Shown: positions 11,097-22,933, counted from the first letter of the stretch. The stretch is DNA of 64,000 nt from Rhinopithecus roxellana (GCF_007565055.1 NC_044559.1:37063546-37127545); one strand, 5' to 3'. Translations and numbers: made by a program. The notes: generated by a model from the letters alone, not told the origin.

Positions 11097-11376
11097 GGGT
11101 GAATATTGAGTTAATTTTGTTGATGTGGGTTTCTTGGTGTCTGGGAGTGGGCAGAGTAGTAAAGGAGAGAAGTGAAGCCCCAGGGGGCTTGCTGTCCACA
11201 GGAGGATTTGGGAGAACTGGGAAGTTAAGGCTGGTACCTGTGAGGGTTGGCTAAGCCCACCCTCTATCCCCCATCCCCAGCTGCCATTGTCTGGGGACAA
11301 ATGAGAAGCCTGGCCTGTCCTTCCCCTTGCTCCTCGGGGCTTCCCAGAACTGACAGACCCCACCTGCTGTTTGCAT
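11054..11376 (+). other. Source copy of segment B
   Basis: Inverted partner of 9690-10015. It begins inside an antisense MIR that continues leftwards at this locus but not at 10 kb, which gives the direction of copying. Apart from that MIR piece the sequence is otherwise unknown to me. Confidence 0.85.
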
Positions 11377-12080
11377 TAGATCATAAACATGTTCCAGGTT
11401 CCACTTCTTCTTTGCAATCCTTTCTGTGGGATTGCAGTGCTCTGATAAGAGAAGCCAGGGCCAACAGATGGCACTTCAGAAGAGTACCTGCACAGGGCAG
11501 ACCTCCTTCTTTGATCTTGCTGATTGTTAGTAGCACATTTCCATTCCACTGGTTTCAGGAAAAGCGCCCTTGAATGAGTGACGGGTGGCGTCCCTGGCCC
11601 CTGGCTCTCTGCAGCCTCCACTTAGCATATCCAGCAGGTCTTCCACCCAGGGTTGGAGCAGGGGGGAGGTTAATCTGATAGAGTCTGCCTGCGGCACATC
11701 TGGAAAGTAGGAGTTGCTTCAGTCTTTGCCCGTCCATCCGCTTCTGCCATCCCATCCATATCCTCCCACTTCCCTGCCCTAAGCACTCTATTTCCTGAAG
11801 ATGCCCGACCAGCATTAGAGTTGTTCTTGCGCACCTTGGAGAGGATATCAGATCCTTGCAGTTCATCCAGTTGGAAGAAAATTGACCCCAGACCCTGGGA
11901 TTTTTCCCTTCTAATGCTTCCCACTGCACCCCACATTGCAGGGGCTGGGTCCTCAGCCTCCCACAGGGCCTCAGCCTCCCATAGGGCCTCAGTCTCTGCC
12001 TCACTTCCTGTTCTGTTCCTGCATATTCCCACTTCCAAACCTTGCTCCTCACCAATGGGATCAAATAAATGTTGCTGTAA
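11377..12080. other. Unique sequence with low stop density
   Basis: The longest open frame of the window (210 aa, minus strand, 11555-12187) starts here, overlapped by a 140-aa frame in another register and a 133-aa plus-strand frame. The frame contains a short tandem duplication (around 11957-11993, an 18-base unit 'cagcctcccacagggcct' type) and its start lies in the repeat at 12081-12540. It has no recognisable domain. I regard it as chance openness in GC-rich DNA. Confidence 0.5.
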
Positions 12081-12540
12081 TACAAACCACATCCTACATG
12101 ATTACAGAAAACAATTACTATTAGCAGTTGGTAATTTGGGCTGGTCTCAACTGGATACTTCTTGTGGTGTTCGGTGGGCTCACTCATGCAGTCAGCTGAT
12201 AGGCCAGCTGGGGTCTTACTAGTCTAGAATGGCCTCAGCTGGAACAACTGAGCTCTACTCTACATGATCTCTCATCCCCCATCAGGCCAGCTGACCATGT
12301 GTGGGGGGCAGTTGGCAGACATCCAGGAGAGTGCTAAGGTGTTTGAGGCCACTGGAAACCTAGGCTCAGAACTTTGAGCCACGAAGCTCTACTGGCTAAA
12401 GTGCATCACGAGACCAGCTCTTGTGAAGAAGTAGATGCCATTTCTTGATGAAGAAGCTACAAAGTCACCTTACAAAGGACATACATGGGACACATGGCAA
12501 ACTGGGGCCATGTTTGCAGTTAATCTACCCCACCAAACCA
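12081..12540. repeat. Ancient interspersed repeat, family not assigned
   Basis: 'gggctggtctcaactggatacttcttgtggtgttcggtgggctcactcatgcagtcagctgat' and 'cacatggcaaactggggccatg' resemble a widespread ancient mammalian repeat with repeated 'cagctgg' phrases. I cannot decide between an LTR and an L1 3' end. Boundaries are rough. Confidence 0.45.
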
Positions 12541-12743
12541 TAGACTGAGCCTGCCCTAGCCTTTAAAGCTCAGAACTGATACAACCTTTCTGACTGCTGC
12601 CTCCCCGCTAAAGACTGAATTTATAATTATCCTCTGGCTCAGTCCACCTTAAGATGCCACTAACTGTGCCAGGGGTCCCTTGCCCACACCCTCCCTGGGC
12701 CTCCTTAAGTGACATGGACCTTGAAAAACAAAAAAGTAAATCT

Positions 12744-13044
12744 GGCCCGGGTGCGGTGGCTCACACCTGTAATCCCAGCACTTTGGGAGGCCGAGGTAGG
12801 TGAATCACTTGGCATCAGGAGTTCGAGACCAGCCTGGCCAATGTGGTGAAACCGCATCTCTACAAAAAATACAAAAATTAGCTGGGTATGGTGGTGTGTG
12901 CCTGTAATCCTCGCTACTCTGGAGGCTAAGGCAAGAGAATTGCTTGAATCCTAGAGGCAGAGGTTGCAGTGAGCTGAGATCATACCACTGCACTTCAGCC
13001 TGGGTGACAGAGCGAGATTCCATCTCAAAAAAAAAAAAAAAAAA
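12744..13044 (+). mobile_element. AluS-type SINE
   Basis: Sense Alu from 'ggcccgggtgcggtggctca' to a roughly 23-base A tail. It has 'ggagttcgagaccagcctggccaa', as in AluS. Target duplication 'aaaaagtaaatct' (12731-12743) and 'aaaaagtaaacct' (13045-13057). Confidence 0.95.
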
Positions 13045-13171
13045 AAAAAGTAAACCTGAATAGGTAACAATTTAATATGTTAATCTTTAGGAATATTGCT
13101 AAGATTACAAAAGCAAAAGCAAACCCTAGGCAAAGGAATCTGGAAACACAATCTTACATAGTAAAAAAGCA

Positions 13172-13425
13172 GGCACTGTGAAGAAGTGAAAAACATGGGC
13201 CCCAGAGTTAGTGTGTCTAGGTTTAGATCTCATATTCACCACTTCTTCGTTATGGGCATGTTACTTTTCCTCTTTGTGCCTCAATTTCCTCATGCATAAA
13301 TGGGATAAGAATAATATCTAGCTCCTCGAGTTGTGTTGAGGATTGCATGAGTTGATATTTACAAATCTCCTAAGATAGTATGGAGCACATAGCATGTGTT
13401 CAAATGCGAGCTATGGTGAGGCTCA
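13172..13425 (+). repeat. MIR SINE
   Basis: 'gggccccagagttagtgtgtctagg', 'ttactttt..ctctttgtgcctcaatttcctcatg' and 'gagcacatagcatgtgttcaa' follow the MIR consensus order over about 250 bp, close to full length. Confidence 0.85.
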
Positions 13426-13784
13426 GGTTGGAAAGTTATTAGGGAAGGTCTGTCTGTGTAGGGGGAGGCAGTTTTCCCAGGAATCCTCAAATCTAACCTG
13501 ACATTGCATTCATTTGGTAATTATTTCAACTAGCCACAATGAGGAATACACTGGTGAAGAACCAGACCTGCCCAATGGGACCTTTTCTTACAGGAAGATC
13601 AGGTGCCTCCTGAAGTATACCCAATGTGGGCATCCTCTCTATGCAACCCCTGAAGACAGTGCACAGAGAACAGGTGAAGGAGCCTTATGGCTCTTCAGCT
13701 GGTCATCTGCTGGTAGTTCATCCCTGTGGATTGTGTGGCTCTGCTCTGGGTCTGTTGCCACCTCCCTCATTATACATACTCACT

Positions 13785-13930
13785 CATTTAAAGTGTATAA
13801 TTCAGTGACTTTTAGTGTGTTTACAAAGTTGTTCGACCACCATCACAATCACTTGTAGAATATTTTGTTACCTGCCAAAAGAAATTCTGTACCCATTAGC
13901 AATCACTCCTCACTTCTTCAGAGATTATAC
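13785..13930. repeat. Old L1-derived fragment
   Basis: 'tttaaagtgtataattcagtgacttttagtgtgtttacaaagttg', then 'ccaccatcacaatca', then 'agaaattctgtacccattagcaatcactcctca' is a phrase order common in L1M sequence. Orientation was not resolved. Confidence 0.6.
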
Positions 13931-14149
13931 TTAACCACTACACTTCAATATACAGTATCTGAAAGATGGCTCATAACTCACTCAGGATGGCTGAGTCCCA
14001 GGATAAAAATGGGGAGTGATGGGAGATAATGTCGGTAAGGTCAGCAAAGGTCAGATTCTGAAGAGATTTGAATGGCCTGGGAGTTTGGATTTTATCCTAA
14101 AAGCACTGAGGAGACACAGAAAGGCTGTAAATAGAGAAGTAACTCCACA

Positions 14150-15953
14150 ATATTTTATTAATTTTCACTCTACTCTTTATTTTTTCTTTCCTCTTGTTTG
14201 CTATCAGTTTATTTGGCTCTTTTCTAGTGTCTTATGGTGGTAAGTTAGATAATTGATTTGAAGTCTTTCTCCTTTTTTAAAATATAGACATTTTACAGCT
14301 ATAAATTTTCCTGTAAGCAATGATTTAGCTGCATCCCATAAATTTCAGTATGTTGTGTTTTGATTTTCATTCATTTCAAAGTATTCTCAGATTTCTTTTG
14401 TGATTTATTTCTTTTATCAATTGGTTGTTTAGGAGCTTGTAGTTTGATTTATGCATACTTATACATTTCCTGAATTTATTTTTATCATTGCTTTTAAATT
14501 TCATTCCATTATGATCAGAGAACATACTTTGTGTGATTGCAATCATTTTAAATTAATTGAGGTTTGTTTTATATCAGGGCTTGTATTCTATCCTGAAGAA
14601 TGTTCTATGTGCATTTGTGGAAAAAAATGTATGTTCTGCTATTTTTGGGTAGAATATTCTACAGATGCCTTTTATATCTAGTTTATTTATAGTGTTGCTC
14701 AAATCTTCTGTTTCCTCATTGACATTGTGCCTAGATGTTATTCATTATTGACAGTGGGGTAGTGAAGTCTCCAGCTATTGTTGTTGAACTGTCTATTCTC
14801 CCTTCATCATTGTCAGTTTTTGCTTCAGGTATTTTGGGGCTTTGTTGTCAAGTGCATATGTGTTTATAATTCTTATATCTTCCTGATGGATTGACTTTTT
14901 TACATTATAAAATGCCCCTCTTTATTACTAGTAACTTTTTTGTCTTAAATTCTACTTTGCCTGCTAGTAGTCTAGCAACCCCAGCTTTCCTGGAATTGTT
15001 GTTTACATTATATCTTTTTTGCCATCCTTTAACTTTCCATCTCTTTGTGTCTTTGAACCTAAAATGTGTCTTCTGTAGACAGACAGCAAATAGATCTTGT
15101 TTGTTTTATCCAGTCTGACAACCTCTGCCTTTCGATTAGATTGTTTTGTCTATTTTCATTTAATGTTACTGTTGATATAATTGGATATATGTCTGCCATT
15201 TAGATTTCTGTTCCTATATGTCTTATGCCTTTTTTATTCCTCTGTTCCACCTTTCTGATTTCTTTTGCATTAAGTGACTATTTTCTAGTGTATAATCTTA
15301 ACTCTTTTTATGATTCATTTTACCATATTTTAAAGGTTATTTTATTAGCAGTTGCTCTAAGTCTTACAATATACATCTTTTTATAATCTATGTCATTATT
15401 ATACTAACTAAATTCCAATGAGATACACAAATGTTGCTCCTAGATATCTCTATTTATTCCTCTGCTTTTTTGTACTGTTATTATTATGCATATTACATCT
15501 ATCTATGTTACAAACCCAGCAATATACTGTAATAATTTTATAATTTTATAATATGTCCTTAAAAATAAGAGTGGATCACAAATATATATTTATAGAGTTG
15601 ATTATATTAACCTTCTTACTTACTGTTTCTGGTTCTCTTTCTTTTTTCCTGTGGATTTAGTTAACTGCCGTCATTTTCTTACTCTGATGCAGCTTTGTTT
15701 CCACTCACTTCTTTGAGCTGTTATTGTCAAATATTTTATATTTCTTTATGTTGTAGCCCCAACAATGCAATTATGTACATGGTTTATACAAGTATATTTT
15801 ATATTAGTCAATAACAATGAAGAAAGTATATACAATTATACTGTCTTTTATAATTACATACATAATTACCTTTATTGACATTCTTTATTTTTTCACATTG
15901 ATTCTAATTACCATCTAAGGTCACTTGCTCTCAGCAAAGTTGAAGAACTAACT
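14150..15953 (-). mobile_element. L1M-lineage sequence, antisense
   Basis: Long antisense L1-type text: 'tgtctattctcccttcatca..tcagtttttgcttcaggtattttggggct', 'atatcttcctgatggattgac', 'ctttgaacctaaaatgtgtcttctgtagacag', 'ttttatccagtctgacaacctctgccttt'. Strongly AT-rich and broken by many stops and indels. It continues after the AluY at 15966. Open frames in it (75-76 aa) are decay products. Confidence 0.75.
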
Positions 15954-15965
15954 TCAGCATTTCTT

Positions 15966-16271
15966 TTTTTTTTTTTTTTTTTTTTTTTTTTGAGGCAGAG
16001 TCTCGCTCTGTCGCCCGGACTGGAGTGCAGTGGCCAGATCTCAGCTCACTGCAAGCTCCGCCTCCTGGGTTTACGCCATTCTCCTGCCTCAGCCTCCGGA
16101 GTAGCTGGGACTACAGGCGCCCGCCACCTCGCCCGGCTAGTTTTTGTATTTTTAGTAGAGACGGGGTTTCACCGTGTTAGCCAGGATGGTCTTGATCTCC
16201 TGACCTCGTGATCCGCCCGTCTCGGCCTCCCAAAGTGCTGGGATTACAGGCTTGAGCCACCGCGCCCGGCC
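15966..16271 (-). mobile_element. Young AluY, Old World monkey type, antisense
   Basis: Antisense, with a T30 head. It contains 'caggcgcccgccacctcgcccggctag' and 'ggcttgagccaccgcgcccggcc', features of the cercopithecoid AluY expansion. Perfect 12-bp target duplication 'tcagcatttctt' at 15954-15965 and 16272-16283. The 73-aa frame inside is ordinary Alu read-through. Confidence 0.97.
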
Positions 16272-16283
16272 TCAGCATTTCTT

Positions 16284-17118
16284 ATAAGGCAGTTTTGCTA
16301 ACAACAAATTATCTCCGTTTTTATTTATCTAGGATTGCATTTCCCCTTCATTTTTGCTAGTTTTGCTAGACATAAAATCTTTGGTTGACAATTTAAAAAA
16401 TTTTTCAGACTTTCAAATATGTCGTACCACAGACTTCTGACCCCCATTGTTTCTGATGAGAAATTAGCCATTAATCTCATTGAGGTTCCTTTATATGTAA
16501 CGAGTCTCTTTCCTCTTTCTGCTTTTAAGATTTGCCCTTGTGTTTTCATTTTAACATGTTATCTCTGATGTGTCTTTGGATCTCTTGGTCTTTGGATTGC
16601 TATCTATGACAACAGATAGATGTTAAGGCAAGAGATGTAAATTGATACTACCCTGAAACTACAATGTATCTTACCCTATTTATGGCTGAGTATGTGATCA
16701 AATTTTTAAATGTTTCATGTGCATTTGAAAAGAATACGTATTATGCATTTGCCTGGTGCAGTGCTTTATACACAAGCTTTCTTCAAGTAACTATTTGGTG
16801 ACAGTTTAACCCTCAGGGCATTATTATTATTATTATTTTGAATAATCAAATTTTTTTCCCTTTATTTCTTCTTGGATCTCAGGCCTTCTGTGTGGAATCT
16901 CTTTTCTTCTTCCTGAAGTATATCCCTCAGAATTTCCTTTATTGAAGATCTGTAGTCAAAAAACTCCATTTTTGTTTATCTGAAAGTGCTTTTTCCCTCA
17001 ATCTTGAAATATACTTTCACGAGGTATAAAATTATAATTGACAGTAAAATCTTTCTCTGACTACATTGACAATATCATTCTATTGCATTTTTGTTTTCAT
17101 TTTTGCTGTTGGAAAGTT
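16284..17118 (-). mobile_element. L1M-lineage sequence, antisense, two similar modules
   Basis: 'cttataaggcagttttgctaacaacaaatt...tttgctagacataaaatctttggttgacaattt...cttctgacccccattgtttctgatgagaaattagcc' is a known antisense L1M phrase. From about 16860 the same module starts again ('cagaatttcctttattgaagatctgt...tttgtttatctgaaagtgc...gaggtataaaattataattgacagt'). Either two L1 fragments lie head to tail or one element had a repeated 5' region. Confidence 0.7.
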
Positions 17119-17130
17119 AGCTATCAGTTT

Positions 17131-17446
17131 CTTTTTTTTTTTTTTTTTTTTTGAAACGGAGTCTCGCTCTGTCGCCCGGGCTGGAGTGCAGCGGCCGGAT
17201 CTCAGCTCACTGCAAGCTCCGCCTCCCGGGTTTACGCCATTCTCCTGCCTCAGCCTCCCGAGTAGCCGGGAATACAGGCGCCCGCCACCTCGCCCAGCTA
17301 GTTTTTTTTTTTTTTTTTTGTATTTTTTACTAGAGACGGGGTTTCACTGTGTTAGCCAGGATGGTCTTGATCTCCTGACCTCGTGATCCACCCGTCTCGG
17401 CCTCCCAAAGTGCTGGGATTACAGGCTTGAGCCACCGGGCCCGGCC
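17131..17446 (-). mobile_element. Young AluY, Old World monkey type, antisense
   Basis: Same subfamily features as the copy 1.2 kb to the left. Perfect target duplication 'agctatcagttt' at 17119-17130 and 17447-17458. An internal run of 18 T (17302-17319) has expanded where other copies have about 6-7, lengthening the element and creating a new microsatellite inside it. Confidence 0.97.
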
Positions 17447-17458
17447 AGCTATCAGTTT

Positions 17459-18990
17459 TTTAAAGGTGGTCTGTCTTTGTTCTTTGGCTGGTCTTATAAA
17501 AAAAATTTTAACTTCTTAATATGGAACATTTCTAAGAGCATAGAATAGTATAAAGACCCCTAGTGTTCTCTGGTTCTTAAAACATTTGCTCTTTCCCTTT
17601 GATGTATTAAACTTTTATGTGTGTACTTTTTATGTATATCTTTTTTTGGGGGGGATTCATTGGAATTGATTCTTTTAACTTCTTCAGATATTACTTTTTC
17701 CCCCATTTTCACTATACTTTAATACCAGAACTCCACGTGGACCGCAATTTTTCAAACTCAGCACTGTTGACATAATTCGTGTTTGTGCAGGGCTGTCCAA
17801 AATATTGTAGGATGTTTGGTAACATTCCTGGCCTCTATTCACTGTATGCTAGTAGCACACACCCACCATCCCTGCCAGTTGTGACAACCAAAAATGTCTC
17901 CAGACATTGCCAAATGTTCCCTGGAAGGCAAAGTTGCCCCTGGTTGAACACCATTAATTTAGACATATGTTAAACTTTTTAATCCGCGTTTCCTGTTTCT
18001 TCATGTTTCATTAGTGTATTCCAAACCTTTGTCATCTCTGAACAGAAATTTGGATAATTTCTTCACTACTTCTGTCTTCAGCTTTATTAGTTTATTTTTA
18101 TAGTCTATGTTTACAAAGTTTTATAGTTTTATATTTTTGTCGGTTTCTTTGTCTCTCCTTATATTCAAATTTATCTTTGATTTCTGTGAACAATGATTTT
18201 ATGTTCTGTGGCTAATTTCAGGATCTGAAGTCGTAGTTACTGATTTTTGCTCTTGCTGATTCTTATTTATGGTCCTTTATTTTCCTGTGTGCTGAGCAAG
18301 ACTTGCTCATTTTCCTTGGAACTTTGTGTGTGGCAATTCTTTATCTGTGGAATGTAGATGGTTTTCTTCAGAGAGGATTTCATTTAGCTTCTACTGGATG
18401 CGTGAGATCACTACTACTGTAGAACCATTTAAATTGTTGGTTTCAGGATTTTCAGACTCCCAGGTCATAAGAATTTAGGCTGCAAACCTGAGTGAAGCCC
18501 AGCTTGTGTGTATCAATTCTCAGGGACGGTTTTCCCTTTTTCCTCTGTTTTGAGGTTCAAGAATGGTAACATTTCTGGTAGCCCCATTGGTGGTAAGGAG
18601 GTAGTGGACTTACATATAATCCGTTCTACTCTGAAAATCCTGCTTGTGGGATCCGGATTTTACTAATTAAGGTCTCTTATTTGACTTTCTCATCCCAGGT
18701 GGACCTTGTATTTTGTCTCTGGTGCCTCGTGAGGCTGTGAAACTCTAAGCTCAATATTCTTGGTTCTGCAAATGCCCCCAGGGTGAAAGCTAATCCATTT
18801 TCTGCCTAATTCTTGGGTTCAGACCTTCACTTTACTTTTTTTCTTAATGTTTCTTATTTCCTTGCCAGCTCATCAATGCACTTCAGAAGGTGTTTACCAT
18901 TTTTGCCAGTATTTTTCGTTATTTTCAGTGAGAAAATTGGTCAAAGTACCTAGTTTGTTATTTTGCTAGCATAGATATTGAGTTACCTTT
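17459..18990 (-). mobile_element. L1M-lineage sequence, antisense, right part
   Basis: AT-rich text continuing the antisense L1M style ('ttttaaaggtggtctgtctttgttctttggctgg', 'tctcagggacggttttccc'), interrupted by the MER20 at 17745-17975. Similarity is weaker than further left and the right edge is a guess. Confidence 0.5.
17745..17975 (+). mobile_element. MER20 hAT-Charlie element
   Basis: 'cagcactgttgacataatt', 'cagggctgtccaaaatattgtaggatgtttggtaacattcctggcctctattcact' and 'gttgtgacaaccaaaaatgtctccagacattgccaaatgttccctgg' match MER20 end to end. MER20 is a ~220-bp non-autonomous DNA transposon. Confidence 0.9.
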
Positions 18991-20551
18991 TTGTTCTTTT
19001 CCCAGTTACAAACAAATTAGTTTATTTGGTGTGCCATTTAAGACTCTATCTGTCTTATCCTCAGTACACAGCTAGCCTGAATTTCTTAGGTCAGTGTTTT
19101 ACAGAGTTTCAGATGGAGAAATAAACTAGAAGCACTATTAGATTGCTGTTTTCACAGACCTTTCCTTCGCCTTTGACTCTCTAGCTGGAACCAATTATAG
19201 GCCAACATGTGTGAACATAATGTAGTCCCCCAGTTACTGAGGCTTGCGCTGGGATAACCCCACGTAAATCACTGTCTCAGCACAAATCGTTGCTGAGCTG
19301 ATCAGTTAATGATTTCAAAAACTGAGGAAACAGTTGTTATCTTGTTTCTTGGTGATTGCATGCTACTTTTGAATGAGCTTGAAGTATGCCCACCTGTGAT
19401 GAAGAATATAAAAATTTGCCATGGAGATAGTTTGCTGTTACTAGCTGGGAATGACCAGTAACAGCAATAATAATAATCATAACGAGGATGACGATGACAG
19501 TGTGTTCCTGTACTTTGTACCATTCACCAGGCTCAGCACTTACTTGGATTAATGGATTCAGATGATCTCATCTAATTAATCTCATAAACAACTGCCCCTG
19601 CTATTTAATTGTTGCCAGAATCAAAACTCATTAATAATTTCTTTATAGCTAATAAACCACTTCAGCAATTCACCTCTTTCAGTCCTCCTGGCATCAGTTT
19701 TATCAAGTAGCTCATGTAGGTGGGACCATCAGCCTTGTACTTCATGGGCCTTTCAATGGTGTGTTCCTATGGATAAGGTGGGTGTATAGTTCTCTTACTA
19801 CAAAAATGTTCTAAGATAAAATGATCATAATTATGCTCTATGACATGAAACTCATCAATATCTATATGTCTGTAAGAGAAGATCTTTTGGGGTATACTCT
19901 AAGGAATTCTTCATTCTGCGATATGTCCACTCAGATGGTCATCTCTGAGTAGAGATGGGGTAACCTCCTTTTGTAGGTTTGGGACCTTGACGTATATCTT
20001 ATCTGTTCTGCTACCTCAATGATTTTCAAATATTTTTGTGAATCAATTTCAAGCCTACTGAAAAGTTTTACAAATACGTTTTTTTGGTCCTGAAGAGATG
20101 AGAATAAGTTGCTGACATGAATACCCCATCACTCTTGGATACCATTTTTGTGCACCTCCTATACATCAGGACATTCTTCCACATTACTACAATATAACCA
20201 ACAAGATCAGAAAGTTGGTTCTGCTAAATTCCTACCATCAAATCCTCAGGCCTCATTCACATTTTGTGAAGTGTCCCAATAATGTCTTTTATGGAAAAAG
20301 ATTAAGTTCGGGAACACGTGTTGCATTTTGTTGTCCTGCCTTTTTGCTGTCTTTTTACTTAGTCTTTCTGAAGCTTTTATGACAATGAAGCTTCTGAAAA
20401 TTACAGGTCAGATGTTTTGCGGAATGTATCTCAATTTGGGTTTGTTTGATATTTCCTTATGATTAGATTTAGGCGATGTATCTTCAGTGGGAATCTTACA
20501 AAAGCAACAATGAGTTCTTCCTAAGCCTCCAATCAGGTGACACCAAATGTT
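18991..20551. other. Mostly unique AT-rich DNA
   Basis: No gene seen. A weak antisense MIR-like piece lies near 19510-19600 ('ctgtactttgtaccattcaccaggctcagcac...gatctcatctaattaat'). The rest was not assigned. Confidence 0.4.
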
Positions 20552-20567
20552 GACTTCTCCTATTTCT

Positions 20568-20870
20568 TTTTTTTTTTTTTTTTTTTTTTTGAGACAGAGT
20601 CTCGCTCTGTCGCCCAGGCTGGAGTGCAGTGGCTGGATCTCAGCTCACTGCAAGCTCCGCCTCCCGGGTCTACGCCATTCTCCTGCCTCAGCCTCCCGAG
20701 TAGCTGGGACTACAGGCGCCCGCCACCTCGCCCGGCTAGTTTTTTGTATTTTTTAGTAGAGACGGTTTCACCGTGTTAGCCAGGATGGTCTCGATCTTCT
20801 GACCTCGTGATCTGCCCGTCTCGGCCTCCCAAAGTGCTGGGATTACAGGCTTGAGCCACCGCGCCTGGCC
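20568..20870 (-). mobile_element. Young AluY, Old World monkey type, antisense
   Basis: Antisense, with 'gagacagagtctcgctctgtcgcccagg', 'gtggctggatctcagctcactgcaagctccgcc' and 'cgcccgccacctcgcccggctag'. Target duplication 'gacttctcctatttct' (20552-20567) and 'gactcctcctatttct' (20871-20886), one mismatch. Confidence 0.97.
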
Positions 20871-20886
20871 GACTCCTCCTATTTCT

Positions 20887-21589
20887 AACAGTGTTAAATT
20901 AAATCACTAGATTAAGGTATCTATCAAGCTTCTCTAGTATAAAGTTACTCCCTTGACACTTGCTTGTAATTAGAAAGTATTAATTTATGGAGACATTCTC
21001 TGAGACTATGTAAACACCCTACTCTGTATCAAACTTTGAATTTATTCCTGTAGTTATGTCAGTATGGGCCCATAGTTTCCTATTTTATTCCTATTTATAT
21101 ATTTTGATATCCACATTTTCCCAGATGTGACCAGTGGTTGCCCTTTCATTTGACACATTCCCATTATTCTTTGACTATTTCCTAACTTTTGACATGACAA
21201 AATATTCCAGACTCCTCGCATTTCCAGCCCTAGAATCAGCTGTTTCTCCAGGGATCCCTGGTTTCTTTTAATAGATGATGGTATTTCAAAAACGAGGTCT
21301 GACCAGTAGGTGTATTCACGGCTGTTGGGACATTGCTGTTCTCAGCCTTCTCATGGACAGAGCAAGGGGTTATATGTATGTATAATACAGACACATGCAT
21401 ATTTACATTTTTATTTATTTCAATATTATATGTTGAAAAACAAGAGTTTACAGTGACACTTCCAATTCTGATGTAATACCACAAAATTCCTTCTAATGTT
21501 CTCACTTTATTTGTAACTCTCTGACAATAAAAAACTTGACTCTTATTATCCTTAGTATATCAACTTTTTTGACTAGTAACCTGTATGCA
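20887..21589. other. Unique AT-rich DNA, no gene seen
   Basis: No repeat family or supported gene recognised. The 89-aa minus-strand frame at 21236-21505 shows no domain. Confidence 0.4.
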
Positions 21590-22090
21590 TCCAGTCTCCT
21601 GTCACTGGTGCCTACTGCACCCCTATTCCAAGCATGGCCTGCTCTCCAACTGGCCTCATCCTCCTGTCTAACTGCCCCCTTGCCATGGCGCCCTGCCATA
21701 CAAAAGTCCTCTGCTAGGGTGCCCCTGCTCACCGTATGTAGGCTCTGACTCCCCATGCTGGCTGCACCCTTACACAGAAGCTCTCCTCGGTCACTGTGTT
21801 TGGCCTCTGCACCCCCATCCTGCCTGCTTGCATGGACGCCTTGCTCAACCCTCTTGAGCATTGACTCTCCATGCTGAGCCACCCCTGCACGTGAAAGCTC
21901 CCCTTGCTCCTCTCAGTTCTGACGTTCTGCATTGGGTAGCGTTTCTTCCCCACTTGGACCCGACTCCATGCACAAAGCTGCCCACCTGTGTGGACATCCT
22001 CCTTACTCCAGTTGGCATTTGACACCCTGCCCATGTCCTGCACCACCCAGGTTCCCCTCACCACACTGGCAAGCTCACCTTCCTTGCCCA
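21590..22090. repeat. Degenerate GC-richer tandem repeat tract
   Basis: About four loose copies of a roughly 100-120 bp unit containing 'gactccccatgctg', 'gactctccatgctg' and 'gactccatgcac', then 'gctgcaccc/gccacccctgcac/gctgcccacctg', then a 'cctcctt/ctcctc..gt' block. GC content is clearly higher than in the AT-rich surroundings. Open frames of 120-126 aa on the minus strand follow from the composition. I cannot name the satellite family. Confidence 0.5.
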
Positions 22091-22289
22091 ATTCCCTCTA
22101 ATGTCTTTTGGACTAAATTATTGGTAAAGGGGAAGGACAATTTATCAAATTTATACCACAGAATCCTTTCTTCAAATGAAATCTTACATGGATCATTAAT
22201 ATATGAAACAGAGTCACATGGCATTGTAATGTATTATGTAACCATGTTGTTAACTCAAATGTATAATATGCTTTTACAAAGTTAATAAA

Positions 22290-22600
22290 TGAAAACAATG
22301 AGATTGTTTAAATTTTTTAAACTCTTTATTTTGCAATAATTTTAGATTTGCAAAGATAGTATAGAGAGAAGTATATTCTTCACCAATTTCTTTCAATGTT
22401 GACATCTTATATAACTGGTACACTTTCAAAACTGACATTAATATTATTATAATACAATTAACTAAACTATAGACTTTCTTTAGATTTTACTAGTATTTCC
22501 ATTAATATTCTTTTTTGTCTCCAGGATCCGAGAACCACATAGCATTTAGTTATTATGTCTTCCTAGTCAAAGAGGTTGCTTTAATGACTCCAAAACTGAA
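22290..22600. repeat. L1M-like fragment
   Basis: 'cacattgcatttagttgtcatgtctccttagtc' of L1M is echoed by 'cacatagcatttagttattatgtcttcctagtc', and 'tttactagtatttccattaatattcttttttgtctccaggatcc' matches the adjoining L1M text. Orientation was not resolved. Confidence 0.6.
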
Positions 22601-22619
22601 ATTAACAGTTAAGGGGACA

Positions 22620-22902
22620 GGCCGGGCGCGGTGGCTCAAGCCTGTAATCCCAGCACTTTGGGAGGCCGAGGCGGGCGGATCACAAGGTCAGGAGATCGAG
22701 ACCATCCTGGCTAACACCGTGAAACCCCGTCTCTACTAAAAAATACAAAAAACTAGCCGGGCGAGGTGGCGGGCACCTGTAGTACCAGCTACTCGGGGAG
22801 GCTGAGGCAGGAGAATGGCGTGAACCCGGGAGGCGGAGCTTGCAGTGAGCTGAGATCTGGCCAGTGCACTCCAGCTTGGGTGACAGAGCGAGACTCCGTC
22901 TC

Positions 22903-22933
<31 letters not shown>
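22620..22933 (+). mobile_element. Young AluY, Old World monkey type, sense
   Basis: Full length from 'ggccgggcgcggtggctcaa' to an A tail of about 30. Carries 'ctagccgggcgaggtggcgg' and 'gatctggccagtgcactcc'. Target duplication 'agttaaggggaca' (22607-22619) and 'agttaagaggaca' (22934-22946). It faces the opposite way to the other three young copies. Confidence 0.97.

Noticed and set aside
15990..16211. Frame of the type 'SPGLECSGQISAHCKLRLLG' here and at 17066-17386, 20537-20779, 22680-22961
   Set aside because: These are standard Alu read-through peptides, not genes.
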